Assembly: GCA_039602395.1 (NCBI GenBank)
Contig: JBCNJP010000023.1
Span: 91,536,177 to 91,600,176, forward strand
Source of the DNA: Deinandra increscens subsp. villosa
Taxonomy: Eukaryota; Streptophyta; Magnoliopsida; Asterales; Asteraceae
Direction: 5' to 3'
DNA length: 64,000 nt
In this document: positions 34,151 to 45,700 of the stretch, piece by piece
How positions within the stretch are numbered: the stretch's first letter is position 1
How the letters are laid out: every line of letters starts with the position of its first letter
Notes under the pieces: generated by a model
Database searches by the model: none
Seen by the model: only the letters and a program-made list of their open reading frames with translations
What the model was told of the DNA's origin: nothing
Made by a program: the position numbers and the translations under genes

Positions 34151-34650
34151 NNNNNNNNNNNNNNNNNNNNNNNNNNNNNNNNNNNNNNNNNNNNNNNNNN
34201 NNNNNNNNNNNNNNNNNNNNNNNNNNNNNNNNNNNNNNNNNNNNNNNNNNNNNNNNNNNNNNNNNNNNNNNNNNNNNNNNNNNNNNNNNNNNNNNNNNNN
34301 NNNNNNNNNNNNNNNNNNNNNNNNNNNNNNNNNNNNNNNNNNNNNNNNNNNNNNNNNNNNNNNNNNNNNNNNNNNNNNNNNNNNNNNNNNNNNNNNNNNN
34401 NNNNNNNNNNNNNNNNNNNNNNNNNNNNNNNNNNNNNNNNNNNNNNNNNNNNNNNNNNNNNNNNNNNNNNNNNNNNNNNNNNNNNNNNNNNNNNNNNNNN
34501 NNNNNNNNNNNNNNNNNNNNNNNNNNNNNNNNNNNNNNNNNNNNNNNNNNNNNNNNNNNNNNNNNNNNNNNNNNNNNNNNNNNNNNNNNNNNNNNNNNNN
34601 NNNNNNNNNNNNNNNNNNNNNNNNNNNNNNNNNNNNNNNNNNNNNNNNNN
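34151..34650. other. Assembly gap, 500 N
   Basis: Exactly 500 N, the same size as the gap at 51149-51648, so a placeholder of unknown true length. Confidence 0.99.
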
Positions 34651-34728
34651 CATCTTTCGTGAGGAAAGTTCGTTGAGTTCACTTACAGCCAAACGATACG
34701 GAGCGCGTGCAATCGGAGCGGCTCCAGG
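34651..34728 (-). pseudogene. Ty3/gypsy reverse transcriptase fragment
   Basis: The minus strand reads PGAAPIARAPYRLAVSELNE and on to SSRKM, the conserved start of the gypsy RT domain. It is cut by the gap on one side and by a gypsy-type LTR end on the other. Only about 26 codons are visible; it is likely part of an element hidden in the gap. Confidence 0.7.
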
Positions 34729-37266
34729 TGTCACACCCCCAAATAACCACTAACGGAGTTTATACCGTTAAGGGGCGCGACTAGACCAGGACCACAACCA
34801 TCAGTTACAAATACTAAATGAATCAGAGTAAAGTCCAAGCATCAATAATAAAACAGTTTCAAAATACGCAGCGGAATTTAAAAACATCAGTATCTTAGCA
34901 CTAGCCACGTGCTTTACAAATAGTTATTTCAATTCCAATTTCCCAATTTAGTTTAATGAACGTAAAAGTCTTCGCGTGCCATGCCAACCTTCAACGGATA
35001 CTCTTCAACGATCTGCAAAAGTGAAAACCACACAAGTGTCAACCTAACGGTTGGTGAGTTCACGGTGGGCATGACATGCATTGGCCCAGTCTCAATAATC
35101 GTATGTATCAACATATATAAGTAGTATGGTTTTGCAAAACATTGCCAAGAGTTTGGTTATCGAATATGCACTAGTTATGTAAGAGTTAAAGCAGTCAACC
35201 GATATCGCGGGTAGCTAATCCGGTTTCCATGCACTAAGGAAGTCGTACTAGGGCTGAAAGCTGACGTAACAGTGTACGGCATTTGCCGTTGGTTTGTGCC
35301 TCCAGTTGTGTCCCATTTGGGATGCCCACAACTAAGAACAGGCTGATATTGCACTCCGTTCGGCCCCCGACCGGTTGGCTACACATTTGTGTACCGCGGA
35401 GCAGGGTTTGTCAAACCCTCAGTAGATCTACCCAACATCCCCTCGCTTTCCAGATCATCAGTACTAAGTTGAGGTCTTTAAGTTTTTTAAGCATCCTTAG
35501 AAATCATGTGATATCATTTGGTTTAGACTTTAACCTACACTAGTCACATTAAAATGTTTATTCCGGATTTCATCTGAAATCCCAAAAAGAGTTTAAGTGT
35601 TGTAGTAGTTGGTTCCGGATTTCATTTGAAACCCCAAGGATGGACAGTTGCAAGTGTTCCCCATAAAACACTCCAACTTCCATAACAAGTATCCCATTAG
35701 GCAATACCTCAGATTTGTCAGCGTTGTTTTCCGTTTAGTATGTTCGTTGTGACCCAAACGGGCTCACAAGTAAAGGGTTTGTGAAACTCACCTTAGGTTG
35801 CTCAGCTACACTTGTTAATCCGATTTGTGTTTGCTAACGAAGACCTAGTAATCACATTAAGGTCTTAGGTGTTAGGTTGTGTCTATCTTTAACTTAACGT
35901 CACTATGGCCCATAACATAGCACGTTTGAACTACGACTCGACATAACGACACACGACACCAATGGTTGATCATAATTCAAGGGTTCATATAAATCAGATA
36001 TCAAGCATGGCATAATCATGTAAGTCATGGCATAACACTTAAGCAATTTTCACAAGTTTGGTTTTTAGGTCAGGTCTTAGTTTCGCTAGCCTAGTTTCGC
36101 TAGGCAGTTTCGCTAGGTGCACGGGCAGCACTTTCGCTAGGCAATGCCCGGTGACACAGTTTCGCTAGGCTAGTTTCGCCCGAAACTGCTGACGCAGTTT
36201 CGCTAGCCTAGTTTCGCAGAGAAACTGGTTTGAACTTTCGTTCAGGTATTTCGCTCGTAGTTTCGCTCGAGCTGGTCTGGTCAGGTTACCCGGCGACACT
36301 ATAGTTTCGCTGGGTAGTGTCGCTGGAAGGAGATATAATTTCGCTACTTAGTTTCGCCCAGAGAACACGCAGTTTCGCTGGTCGCGAAAAACATACGGAT
36401 TTGCCTAAAAATTAACCTAACAGCTTCTGATCTTACATGCAATCCATTATTTAGCATACATAGGCATTTACCAACATAAATCAACAAGCTTTAGCACCTT
36501 AAACATGCATTTTGTCATCAAATCACCCAAAACACATATAAAACCCTAAAATGACTAAAATGGCATAAATCCCTATCATGGTTGGATTTCATACGCAAAG
36601 TTGGAGACTTTATCACAGATCTAGCATCCCTAGTCATAAATACAGAAGATCTAACAAGTTCATGAAAGATTGAGCATGCTTTATGAAGAAACATGTAGAA
36701 AATGCATGTAAATGGGTTTTGGAGACTCACGGTTGATCGAGGATCGATGGATGCTCTCTACCAACAGTGATAATAGCAGCAAATAGTGATATCTCAGCTG
36801 GTCCAGAATTCTCAGAGAGTGTGTGTGTGTTTGTTGTGTGGTTTGAGCAAATGAGGCTACTAGGGTTTATTAAGTTTATTTATATCAGAGGCTAGTTTCG
36901 CTGGCAGTTTCGCTGGCCAGGCGAAACTAGCTCTGATCTCGGGTACACTGGTCAGTCTAGCCAACTACCGGGCGAACCTGTAGTTTCGCTCGGTAGTTTC
37001 GCTGACTACCAAAATTAGGCAATTTTTCACATAATCAAGTATTTACAATTTTTCATGCTATTCATAATATCAAATCATGCATTTAAATCTCATTGCACAT
37101 AAGGACAATAAATAAGCACATAACACATATGGGCGGGTTCGGTGATCAACCAAAGGTCGTGGACGTATTCGGCCTAGTTTAAGCATTAGTTACCTAAGTT
37201 AACACTTATAACGTAACTAACGGATTTGTCTAACGGAAGTTAACCTTGAAATTCTCGGGCGTCACA
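34729..37266 (-). mobile_element. Ty3/gypsy LTR, 2.5 kb, minus orientation
   Basis: The minus strand starts TGTGACGCCCGAGAATTTC and ends GGGGGTGTGACA, a TG...CA LTR with TGTGAC/GTGACA-type ends. A TATA-like GATATAAATAAAC lies at about 36872-36884 (-), followed by transcript-like sequence. Clusters of AGCGAAACT words flank it (36893-37005 and 36079-36378). One side abuts gypsy RT codons and the other copia integrase codons, with no shared 5-bp TSD. It is therefore not a simple insertion, and deletion or assembly joining at one edge is likely. Confidence 0.7.
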
Positions 37267-37267
37267 A

Positions 37268-39358
37268 AATCTGAGTCACATAAGGGTCTTTGGGTGTGTT
37301 GGCTACACCAAAATCACACAGCCAGGCCTTAGTAAATTGGATAATAGAAGCAAGCTCATGGTCTACTTAGGTGTTCAAGAAGGGACCAAGGGGCACAGAA
37401 TGTTGGATGTGGAGTCTCAAAAAATTGTGGTCTCCAGAGATGTTAGATTTGAGGAAACTAGGATGTGGAATTGGTCTGAAGGTCATCAGGACAATCAGGG
37501 TAAGTGTGTTGAAGATTGGATCACCTATGAGATTTCAAGAGATGAGCAAGAGTTCATTGACCCTGAATTTGTCAATGAGCCTATGTCTGATCATGAGATG
37601 AGTGGACTAGGTGATAATGGTGATCCAGGTGACACTGATGGTGAAGAAGAAGGAAACCAAGAACAACCCAATTTAAATCCACTACATCGAGAAGATGTAA
37701 GAAGGTCAAGCAGGGTTCCAAAGGTATCTTCAAAACTAAAAGATTATGTGTTGGATAGAAGGATAAAATTAGGAAGTCAAAGGCAGGAAGAGAGTGACCA
37801 AATAGAACTGCTCTTGACTCATGAGAGTGAGCCTATGTCCTTTGAGGAAGCCAGAAGAAAGCCAGAATGGATAAGGGCCATGAAAGAAGAAATAGCTGCA
37901 ATAGAGAAAAATAGGACCTGGGTTCTTGTAGATCCTCCAAAAGGGTGCAAGCCCATTGGCCTGAAATGGTTATACAAAATAAAAAAGGATGCCAAGGATC
38001 AGATTGTGAAATACAAAGCAAGGTTAGTGGCAAAAGGCTATGTGCAGCAGGAAGGAGTTGACTATGAGGAAGTTTTTGCTCCTGTAGCAAGAATAGAAAC
38101 AATAAGACTAATCCTGGCATTTGCAGCTAAACAAAATTGGAAGGTCTTTCATTTGGATGTGAAAGCTGCCTTCCTACATGGAACTTTAAAAGAAGATGTC
38201 TATGTGAAACAGCCACAGGGATATGAGAAGAAAGGGTCTCAAGTTAAAGTGTATAAGTTAATAAAGGCCCTTTATGGATTGAAGCAGGCTCCTAGAGCCT
38301 GGAACATTAAATTGGATTCAGTGTTACAGAGTTTGGGATTTAAGAGGTGTATGCATGAGCAATCAGTCTACATTAGGATAAACAAAGGAGCAAGTTTGAT
38401 AATTGGAGTTTATGTAGATGATATTTTGGTTACAGGGAGTAGCAAAGAAGAAGTTGACATTTTTAAGAGGCAGATGCAAGATAACTTTGAGATGACTGAT
38501 CTTGGTTTACTGAAGTACTATTTGGGTATTGAAGTGGATCAAAGGCAGGATGGGATTGTGCTAAAACAATCAGCTTATGCTACAAAGCTAGTGAAACTTG
38601 CAGGTCTTGAGGATTGTAATAGTACCAAGATTCCAATGGAACCTGGGATGAAATTGCTAAGAGATGAGGGTGGAGAGGTAGTGGATCCAACCGTGTATAG
38701 AAAACTGGTTGGTTCTCTTAGATACTTGACACAAACTAGACCTGATATCTGTTATTCTGTGGGAATGGTTAGTAGGTTCATGCAGAAACCAAGAGAATCA
38801 CATTATCATGCTGTAAAACATCTCATTAGGTACATAAAGGGAACAATAAATGAAGGCTTGTTTTATTGTAAAGATTCGGGAGGAGATCTTGAAGGTTACA
38901 GTGATAGTAATCATCTTATGGACAATGAAGATGGTAAAAGCACATCAGGTAACATTTTCTATTTTAATAATTGTGCTGTTACCTGGCATTCTCAAAAGCA
39001 GAGGACTGTGGCCTTGTCCTCCTGTGAAGCTGAGTTTATGGCAGCCACTGTGGCAGCATGTGAAGCCATATGGTTGTCAGGGTTACTTGAGGAATTATCA
39101 GGTAAGAAACAAGAAAGTGTGATGCTGTTTGTTGATAATAAGTCAGCCATAAGTCTTATGAAGAATCCAGTCTTCCATGGCAGAAGCAAACACATCAACT
39201 TAAGATTTCATTTTATCAGGCAATGTATAGAAAGAGGTCAGGTTGTGGTAAGTTTTATCAGCTCAAGATTTCAGAGGGCAGATGTACTTACTAAGCCACT
39301 GGCAAGGCAGCAATTTGCTGATATGAAAAGAATGTTAGGAGTAAGAGAACATGGTTGA
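37268..39358 (+). pseudogene. Ty1/copia polyprotein, 3' half (integrase end, RT, RNase H)
   Basis: The frame is open from the first base after the gypsy LTR to the stop at 39358, 696 codons. It begins in the integrase C-terminal region (RVFGCVGYTK, LDNRSKLMVYLG). A linker follows, then RT with WIRAMKEEIAAIEKNRTW, HLDVKAAFLHG, LYGLKQAPRAWN and YVDD at visible codon 382. RNase H follows (VALSSCEAEFMA, DNKSAISLMKNP, ADVLTKPLA). The usual SDSDW reads SDSNH, possibly weakening RNase H. Gag, protease and the integrase core are missing, so the copy is defective despite the intact remaining frame. Its 3' LTR is at 39527-39793. Confidence 0.85.
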
Positions 39359-39515
39359 TTTTCTTATTTCAATACTTGTTTGGTACATTAGTATACACAA
39401 GTCCATGGGACCGCTGGTATGCAATGATATTGGATGAGTATTGGACTGAAAATCAGTTTTGCAGAGTTTTTTGTAAAAGGAGCTGTGAAAAGTGCAGAAT
39501 AGAAACTTCAGAATT

Positions 39516-39793
39516 AAGGAGGAGAATATTGGAATTTTCAGGGGCCTCAATGTAATTCTTGGAAGTTTAAGTTCAGGGTGTATATTGTAATTCTTTAAAA
39601 GGTGATGGGTTGTAGCTTACAACTTTATTTGTTAGTTTGTTAATCGGTTGTTAATAGGTGATTAATATAGCCGTTAAGAATTAGGTATATAAGAGGGTGT
39701 CAGCTCCATTCTTTGTAACGATTCTTTTGTAATGAATGTTGAATAAAATCTTCTCTGCAATTTCTTTCTTTCTTTCTTCGATTCAATCTTTCA
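39516..39793 (+). repeat. Polypurine tract and 3' LTR of copia element
   Basis: AAGGAGGAGAA (39516-39526) is a polypurine tract directly before TATTGGAATTTTCAGG, a copia LTR start with TG mutated to TA. A TATA-like GTATATAAGAGGG lies near 39684 and the end is AATCTTTCA at about 39793. About 267 bp. No 5' LTR remains in the window for comparison. Confidence 0.65.
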
Positions 39794-40425
39794 AGTTGAC
39801 TTTTAAATAAACATATTCCTAAACACATGGATTTTGGATTTGTATGAATTAAGTTAATATTTTCTAGAAGAAAACAAGGCGTCATAAAAAAGAGTAGTTT
39901 AGTGAGATATTTTAATTTAAATAACGGGTTCAAACGAAGTCGTTAACCGAAAGCAGTCTTATGAGAAAGAGTTTATTTGTTAGAAATGTAGATTTATTCA
40001 ATTAATATTAACATGTATATATGTGTTATATCAGAAACTGACGTTTCAACAAATCCTTCAACTCCACTTAAAATAACCTTGCAAACTTTGACTATTTGTT
40101 ATACCATCGTACAATTTTTAGATCTAACAACTGTACTTTGTTTTAAAAATTAAAATGCAACATCTACTTGAAAAATAGACCAATAGATGACGCTAATCCA
40201 AGCAATCTGATGTAATTCATCGTGGCAAAGTCAATAGGCATAAAAAAATCTCATATAAAACAAAAGAAGTATCATAGACATGCACATGTAAAAATAGGCG
40301 GTACATTAAAAAAAAAAAAAAGAGGCCCACTAGAAACGGTGTTAATAAAGTCATTTAGACATCTTATGGTTGTGTCACTACAAACTGTAATTTGGCTTTT
40401 AATGACACTTTCTTGGCACATATAT
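39794..40425. other. Spacer with no recognised gene
   Basis: AT-rich, with an A-run at 40309-40321. Nothing coding was recognised. Confidence 0.45.
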
Positions 40426-40529
40426 CTTATAATTAGAGGTGCAAAAGTCGGGTTTTTTTATAACCGGATATTGACCAAATCGGTTATGGTCAAAACTAAT
40501 AACAACATTATTTTGACGAGAAGAAAACC

Positions 40530-41265
40530 AAGAAAACGAAAATAATGTGATCGCGTCCATTATGCTACCGTTCCCATTAACGTTGGAATGAAAAATCTTG
40601 TCATTCCGATAATTCCAGATTTGCCACCACGAACAATAAGCCACTAAGTGAAGGAGATCTTTTTTCATTCTTGACATGTTGAAGTCTTCAATCTTGGCAA
40701 ACGTGTCTTCAGGACTTTCACAACTGAAAACGTCAACCCCTAACCACTTTCGCAACCAGATCATGATCCTAGTCGAAAAGGGCCAGCCGCCAAACAGATG
40801 ATTGGTAGTTTCAGGACGATCATCACACAAAGGACAAAGAATGTGATCGATTGCCATTCCCCTTTTAGATAGGTTAAATCGAGTAGGTAACCTGTCTAAA
40901 AACAAATGCCATATCAAAATGTTTACCTTTTTCAGAACAGTTTGCAACCACCTCGTTGGAGTGTTGGAAGTAGGAAGATGGATATCGTCAATATAATTGC
41001 GTAAGCCTTTCATCGTGAAGACCACATCATTCTTCAGTTTCCACGTCCAAGTATCTGAATCATTACTTAGCGCCACATCCTCAAGAATATGCAAAAGACT
41101 CGCCAACTGTTCTTGTTCCACCCCCCCTCCCCCCACGAGGCTCACGACGCCATGTGATATTCCACGAGTTGTGATCACGAACATCACTAACCAAACAATA
41201 TTTATTCAAATAGAGGGCAGATAGACGAGGAAAAACATTAGACAAAGCTACGCCACCCATCCAAA
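40530..41265 (-). pseudogene. LINE C-terminal fragment (zinc-binding RT domain)
   Basis: The minus strand encodes TWTWKLKNDVVFTMKGLRNY, then LDRLPTRFNLSKRGMAIDH, then CPLCDDRPETTNHLFGG (the zinc-binding motif with its last Cys replaced) and a Trp-rich tail (CSWWQIWNYRNDKIFHSN). A frame break lies in the C/G run near 41120. No poly(A) tail is visible, and the fragment lies wholly within the hAT element. Confidence 0.7.
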
Positions 41266-41699
41266 ACTAGTTTGGCTAGTAACCGGTTATAGTAAATAAC
41301 CGGTTCCTCACTAGTGAAACACAAACTGAATGCTTGGATGTGAACAAATAGCTGACTCTGGCAAGTTTGTGGCTAGCGATCACCCTCCAAGCTATACACT
41401 TGATGACAAACTAAAGGGCTCAAAGCTATAGAAACTCTATAGTTTGGGAAGGGGTTTTGATTGATAAAAAAGAAAAATCTACTTCAACCGATATGCCCTT
41501 AGGCACGACCATACATAACATAGAAATCACACTTGGAAAAGGTAGACAATAAATCAAAACCGGTTAGGGGTTAAAACCGGTTAGTAACCAGTTAGTACAC
41601 TTAAATATATATACTTATACATATATATTAAACATAACTTAAACAACGAAACATTCAAATTAAAGTAGTAAACAACGGAAGAAAATAGTAAACATTCTA

Positions 41700-42085
41700 C
41701 ATTTATTTCGTTGCCCCCGTCACCGGGTTGTTCTTTTTGATTTTGCAAGGACATTCAAATGTGCTCAGAAATTAGAGTTGGAGTCTCTTTTGAGAAAGTT
41801 TCCACAACTCTTGCACCGAGCCCTCGTGAAACCATTCTTCAACTCACACAAGTCGAAATGGCAAAACAACATGCAGTCTCTTTTGGTTGGTATGATATTC
41901 ACCACTGTCCATCTGTCGTCGGAAGCATTACTTTGAGCACTAGAACTTGTCTTCTGGATTTTGGAGTGAAAGAAATGAGTGTAGTTTTGCGTTTCTGAGA
42001 TTTTTGATTGTTTTTTTAGAGCTAGAAGTAGTGGGTAATTAAAACAACACACCCAACACTTATATACACTAACAACTAGGGTCAA
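41700..42085 (-). pseudogene. hAT transposase N-terminus, BED zinc-finger relic
   Basis: The minus strand reads FCHFDLCELKNGFTRARCKS followed by CGNFLKRDSNSNF and a stop at about 41765. This matches the BED finger of plant hAT (RICESLEEPER-like) transposases: aromatic/His start, C-x2-C, then a Ser/Asn-rich stretch. The expected His-containing end (LRTHL type) is lost. The upstream part is Ser-rich without a domain. It identifies the surrounding element as hAT; no active transposase is encoded. Confidence 0.6.
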
Positions 42086-42370
42086 ACTGGGTTAATTATG
42101 GCTTCAAACGGTAAAAAAAAGGGCTAAATTAGGTCCTCAACAACACCTAAAATCAATGAGTACCAACTGGTTAGTACTAAAAAATCCCCAACCGGTTCCT
42201 AAGCGGTCGGTTTGGATCGGTAACTAAACTGGTTACACCATAACCGGTTCGAATCGATTTCCGTTTCTTAATAAAACCAGTTACTAACCGAGAAACACCA
42301 GTTAGAACTTTACACCTCTACTTATAATGACATATATATTTTTTTCTACAAACCACATCAAATTAAATTT

Positions 42371-42828
42371 AAAAAATTGGATTTGAATGATCTCAATTAT
42401 TGACCATTGGTCGGGAATAGTCCCAACTATACTTATTGTTAGTGCCAATTCCAACTATTGATATTGTTTTTTCTAATAATCCTACCGTTAATTTTGATGA
42501 CGTAGCAGTTTTGATGACATGGTAGTTGACATGGCCTGATGACATGACAGTTTTGATGACGTGGTAACTGACGTCGCCTGATGATATGGCGGTTTGATGA
42601 TGTGGCAACTGACGTGGTCTGATGAGGTGTCAGTTTTGATGATGCGGCAGCTGATGTCATCGGCCCACGCCAGTTGCCACGTCATCAAAACTAACGGAGG
42701 TTAGAGAAGTTAACGGTAGGATTATTAGAAAAAACATCAATAGTTGGGATTGCCAGTAACAATAAGTATAGTTAAGATTATTCCCGGTCAATCGTCAAAT
42801 AGTTAGGATTATTTAAATCTAGTTTTCC
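42371..42828. mobile_element. Mutator-like MITE with internal tandem repeats
   Basis: Long inverted repeats of about 120 bp (left AAAAAATTGGATTTGAATGA; right, reverse strand, GGAAAACTAGATTTAAATAA) enclose an array of TGATGACGTGGCAGTTTTGA-like units (about 42495-42680). Flanks AATTAAATTT (42361-42370) and AATTAAATAT (42829-42838) are a 9-10 bp TSD with one mismatch. No coding capacity. Confidence 0.7.
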
Positions 42829-42838
42829 AATTAAATAT

Positions 42839-43959
42839 AGAAAAATGGATTTTAATAATACAAGTTTTACCTAGTTGGCGGATAATAATACGAGTTTCAA
42901 AATTTCCTCACAATAATATCAATTTTATAGGTACTGGATTATAACGATATACCGTTAGTTTTTACTAACGGAGTTAGTTTTTGCTGACTAGACTGGTGAC
43001 GTGGATCCTATGTGGCTTTTTGAAATTAAGTTCATAAAAAGAGGGACTATAGCTGTATTTTTCTTAAAGATGAGGGATTATAATCACTTTATATAAAACC
43101 ACTTAAAACACCAAAAACACCAAATCATCTTCTTCCTAAAACCATAGTCCCTGACCACCACCACCGCCCCATGGACACCACCGGCGCCGGCCGTTGACCT
43201 CCATCACATCGTCAATAGGTGGGTTTTCTAATTGGGGTTAGTCGGAGACTGGTTCATCAGCGTTGGAGACGGTGATCGATGCGGAGAGCTGGTCCACAAT
43301 TCTCAGCCCCTATTTTAAATCGCCAGAACGGTCTTGCGCCGCCGCAGAAGAGAAGAGAAAGGAATCGCGGCGGATTAGTGGTCGCGGAACCCTTAAACCG
43401 CCCACAATCCTCCGCCCCTCGGTACCATCTCTGATTTGTTACAGATTAGTGGTCGAAGACACCGGAATCGTGGAGGTGGATGCCCAGATTTCGGCCGGAA
43501 GTTATGGAGGGGTTGGGTTCGAACGGGGAGCTGGAAGAAAGGGTTATCGGGGTTAAATCAGAGAGGAGGGGGGGAGTGCGCAGCTGCAGCAAGCGATGGT
43601 CGCCGGAGGAGGAGGGTGTGTGTCGGAGGTGGCGACGGAAGTTGCGGAGGATGCCGGTGGCGGCTGTAACTTGCTTACCAGCGATTAGTTTTTTTTTCCT
43701 CCTCTTTTTTTCTTTCTGTTAAACCTATTTTATATAAATTACAAAAACAACCCCTACATTTTAATAACTTGATTAAAAAACACATAGCAGTCCACCTCAG
43801 CTGCCAAGTAAGCAAAAACTAACACCGTTAGTAAAAAAACTAAAGGTGTATCGTTATAATCCAATACCTATAAAAATGGTATTATTTTGAGGAAATTTTG
43901 AAACTCATATTATTATTCGCCAACTAGATAAAACTTGTATTATTAAAATTTATTTTTCC
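42839..43959. mobile_element. Mutator-like element with GC-rich cargo (Pack-MULE candidate)
   Basis: The TIRs are the same family as the MITE at 18247-18609 (AAAAATGGATTTTAATAATA at the left, matching on the reverse strand at the right). The flanks are ATTAAATAT and ATTAAATTT, 9 bp with one mismatch. The element is 1121 bp, three times the small relative, because about 43020-43795 holds unrelated sequence. That cargo is GC-rich with codon-like composition (CCACCACCACCGCCCCATGG, GCGCCGCCGCAGAAGAGAAG), unlike the AT-rich surroundings. It includes an open frame at 43263-43556 (+) with no recognised domain. A captured host-gene fragment is likely; the source is unknown. Confidence 0.65.
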
Positions 43960-43968
43960 ATTAAATTT

Positions 43969-45051
43969 CATTATAAAAAAAGTTGGATTCTGATGTAGGG
44001 ATTGATTGGGCCTAAATGTTTGAAGACAATGAAAGTGGGGTTATTTTAGCCCATTTTAAGTTTTTTCGTTTTTTTGTTTTTTTGTTTTTAAGTTGTAATT
44101 CCTAAATATATCTCTATATAATGCAAAATAATAAATATATTTATTATTAATATTACTGTTATTGAAAAAAATACACGTTGCATCGTAGAATGTTTGGAAA
44201 ATACCCATTGTCTTTAACAATAGCTCTTGGAAAAAAACTAAATTTTGAAGCCTTATGTAGCAAAACATGATATGTATATTTCATGGTTGTTGAACCTGAG
44301 AATAAATCTTTTAGGAGATTAATGGTCATATGTTCATGGACCCAAATCAAAATGAAAATGAAGTCCAAGTTCATGTTAATGGTTTCATAGATTCAAAGAA
44401 CAACCTTCAAATGTTATATGCACAAACTGATTGAAAAAAGAATCATAAAGATGCAAATCGAAACCAATGTTCTAATTGTTGGTCTAGTCTTTGGTCTCTA
44501 TGTTATTTCAAGTTCGAGTTACGAGTTCGAGCCGGCTCTACTTAGTTGTCCTTTTACATGTCACTTCTTTATAATTTGCTTCTTTTTAAATAATTTATTG
44601 ATTTAATCTTTTTTAAAGATAAATTACACTAAACTTAGGATTACACACGCCTTAGAATCAAAATCAAACTTTCTTTATTAAGTAATTTACTATTTAACTT
44701 TAGTTTTTAACACATATTTTCTGTCTAAATATTACCACAACAATTTTAGTCCTCACCCCTTAGGGTGTTTGTTATGGTTAAGTCGCACTTCTTTCTTTCT
44801 ACACTTTTTTTTTTCAATCTCAGAGTCACATGATCACCCTACACTTTCACTATTTCATTTGTAATACACTAATACCCATCCTACATCATACTTCACTTTT
44901 CTTAATAATAAAATATTGAATAATTTCTTAATAATAAAATATTGAATAAGAAGAGAGAATGAGTGAAATGAAGAGAGAGATACAAAGAAGAGAACGTATG
45001 GTTTGTGCGATGGTGGGAAGCTGCGGGGAAAGGAAAATCACGATATTGTAT
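43969..45051. other. AT-rich spacer
   Basis: No gene was recognised. A 20-bp-scale repeat of TTTCTTAATAATAAAATATT occurs twice at about 44896-44946. Small open frames lack domains. Confidence 0.45.
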
Positions 45052-45700
45052 TAGGGCTGTTCAAAAAGCTCGTGGCTCGGAGCTCGCTTGAAAATTGCTC
45101 GGAAGTAGCTCGCTTGAAGGTGGCTCAGTTTGTAACCGAGCCGAGCCAACTCGGCTTTGTAAATGAGCCGAGCACGAGCCAAGGGTGGCTCGGCTCGTAG
45201 CTCACTCGGTTTTGACTCGTTAGCTCGTTTGGTTTTGGCTCGATTTTATTTACCTTATTTTATATTTTATATACAATATTTAAATATGTACAAGCCCATT
45301 TTGGAGAGAGCCCAAACAATATAACTCATGTTTTTACCATAAATCCCCGATACAATATAAGTATACGCCATAAATTCTTAAATCCTTACGGTTTAGTTTT
45401 TCTCGATCTCCGCTTTGAACATTTATCTTGTAGTTGTCACCTTGTTGGATTTGATGTGTGGTGTATCTTGTACTTATGTCGTGTATGTGTTGGACATGCC
45501 TTTTGTAAACCATAGAATGATTGTTAAACAGTTTTACTTTAGTGTTTTTGTCTACGATTTCTTTTTATAACCGAGCGAAAGTCAAGCCGAGCCGAGCTAG
45601 CTCGGTTTGAAACCGAGCCGAGCTCGAGCTCAAATTTTCAGCTCGGTTTAGAATTCAAGTCGAGTCGAGCCAACCCTGGCTCGGCTCATGAACAAGCCTA
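45052..45700. mobile_element. hAT-like MITE with GCTCGGCTCG repeats
   Basis: The outer ends are TAGGGCTGTTCA and, on the reverse strand of the right end, TAGGCTTGTTCATGAGCC. The subterminal regions on both sides are packed with GCTCGGCTCG/CGAGCCGAGC words, a pattern known from plant hAT MITEs. No TSD could be matched, so the ends may be off by a few bases. Confidence 0.5.

Larger units (their letters stand above)
40434..42320. mobile_element. hAT element (deletion derivative) with 8-bp TSD
   Basis: The ends are TAGAGGTGCAAAA (left) and TAGAGGTGTAAAG (right, reverse strand). They are flanked by CTTATAAT at 40426-40433 and 42321-42328, a perfect eight-base TSD as made by hAT transposases. Repeated ACCGGTTA-type words occur near both ends and in the middle, as subterminal transposase sites do. 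The inside holds a BED zinc-finger relic (42085-41700, -) and a LINE fragment (41265-40530, -). No full transposase. Confidence 0.8.

Noticed and set aside
34095..34734. Long open frames across the first gap
   Set aside because: They consist almost wholly of N. Only the short gypsy RT part at 34651-34728 carries information.
36079..37005. CRISPR-like array of repeated words
   Set aside because: The 9-mers are irregularly spaced and inside a plant LTR. No array or cas genes, and the genome is eukaryotic.
43263..43556. A host gene of 97 codons
   Set aside because: No domain, no promoter or intron evidence, and it lies within Mutator-like ends. Kept only as possible cargo.
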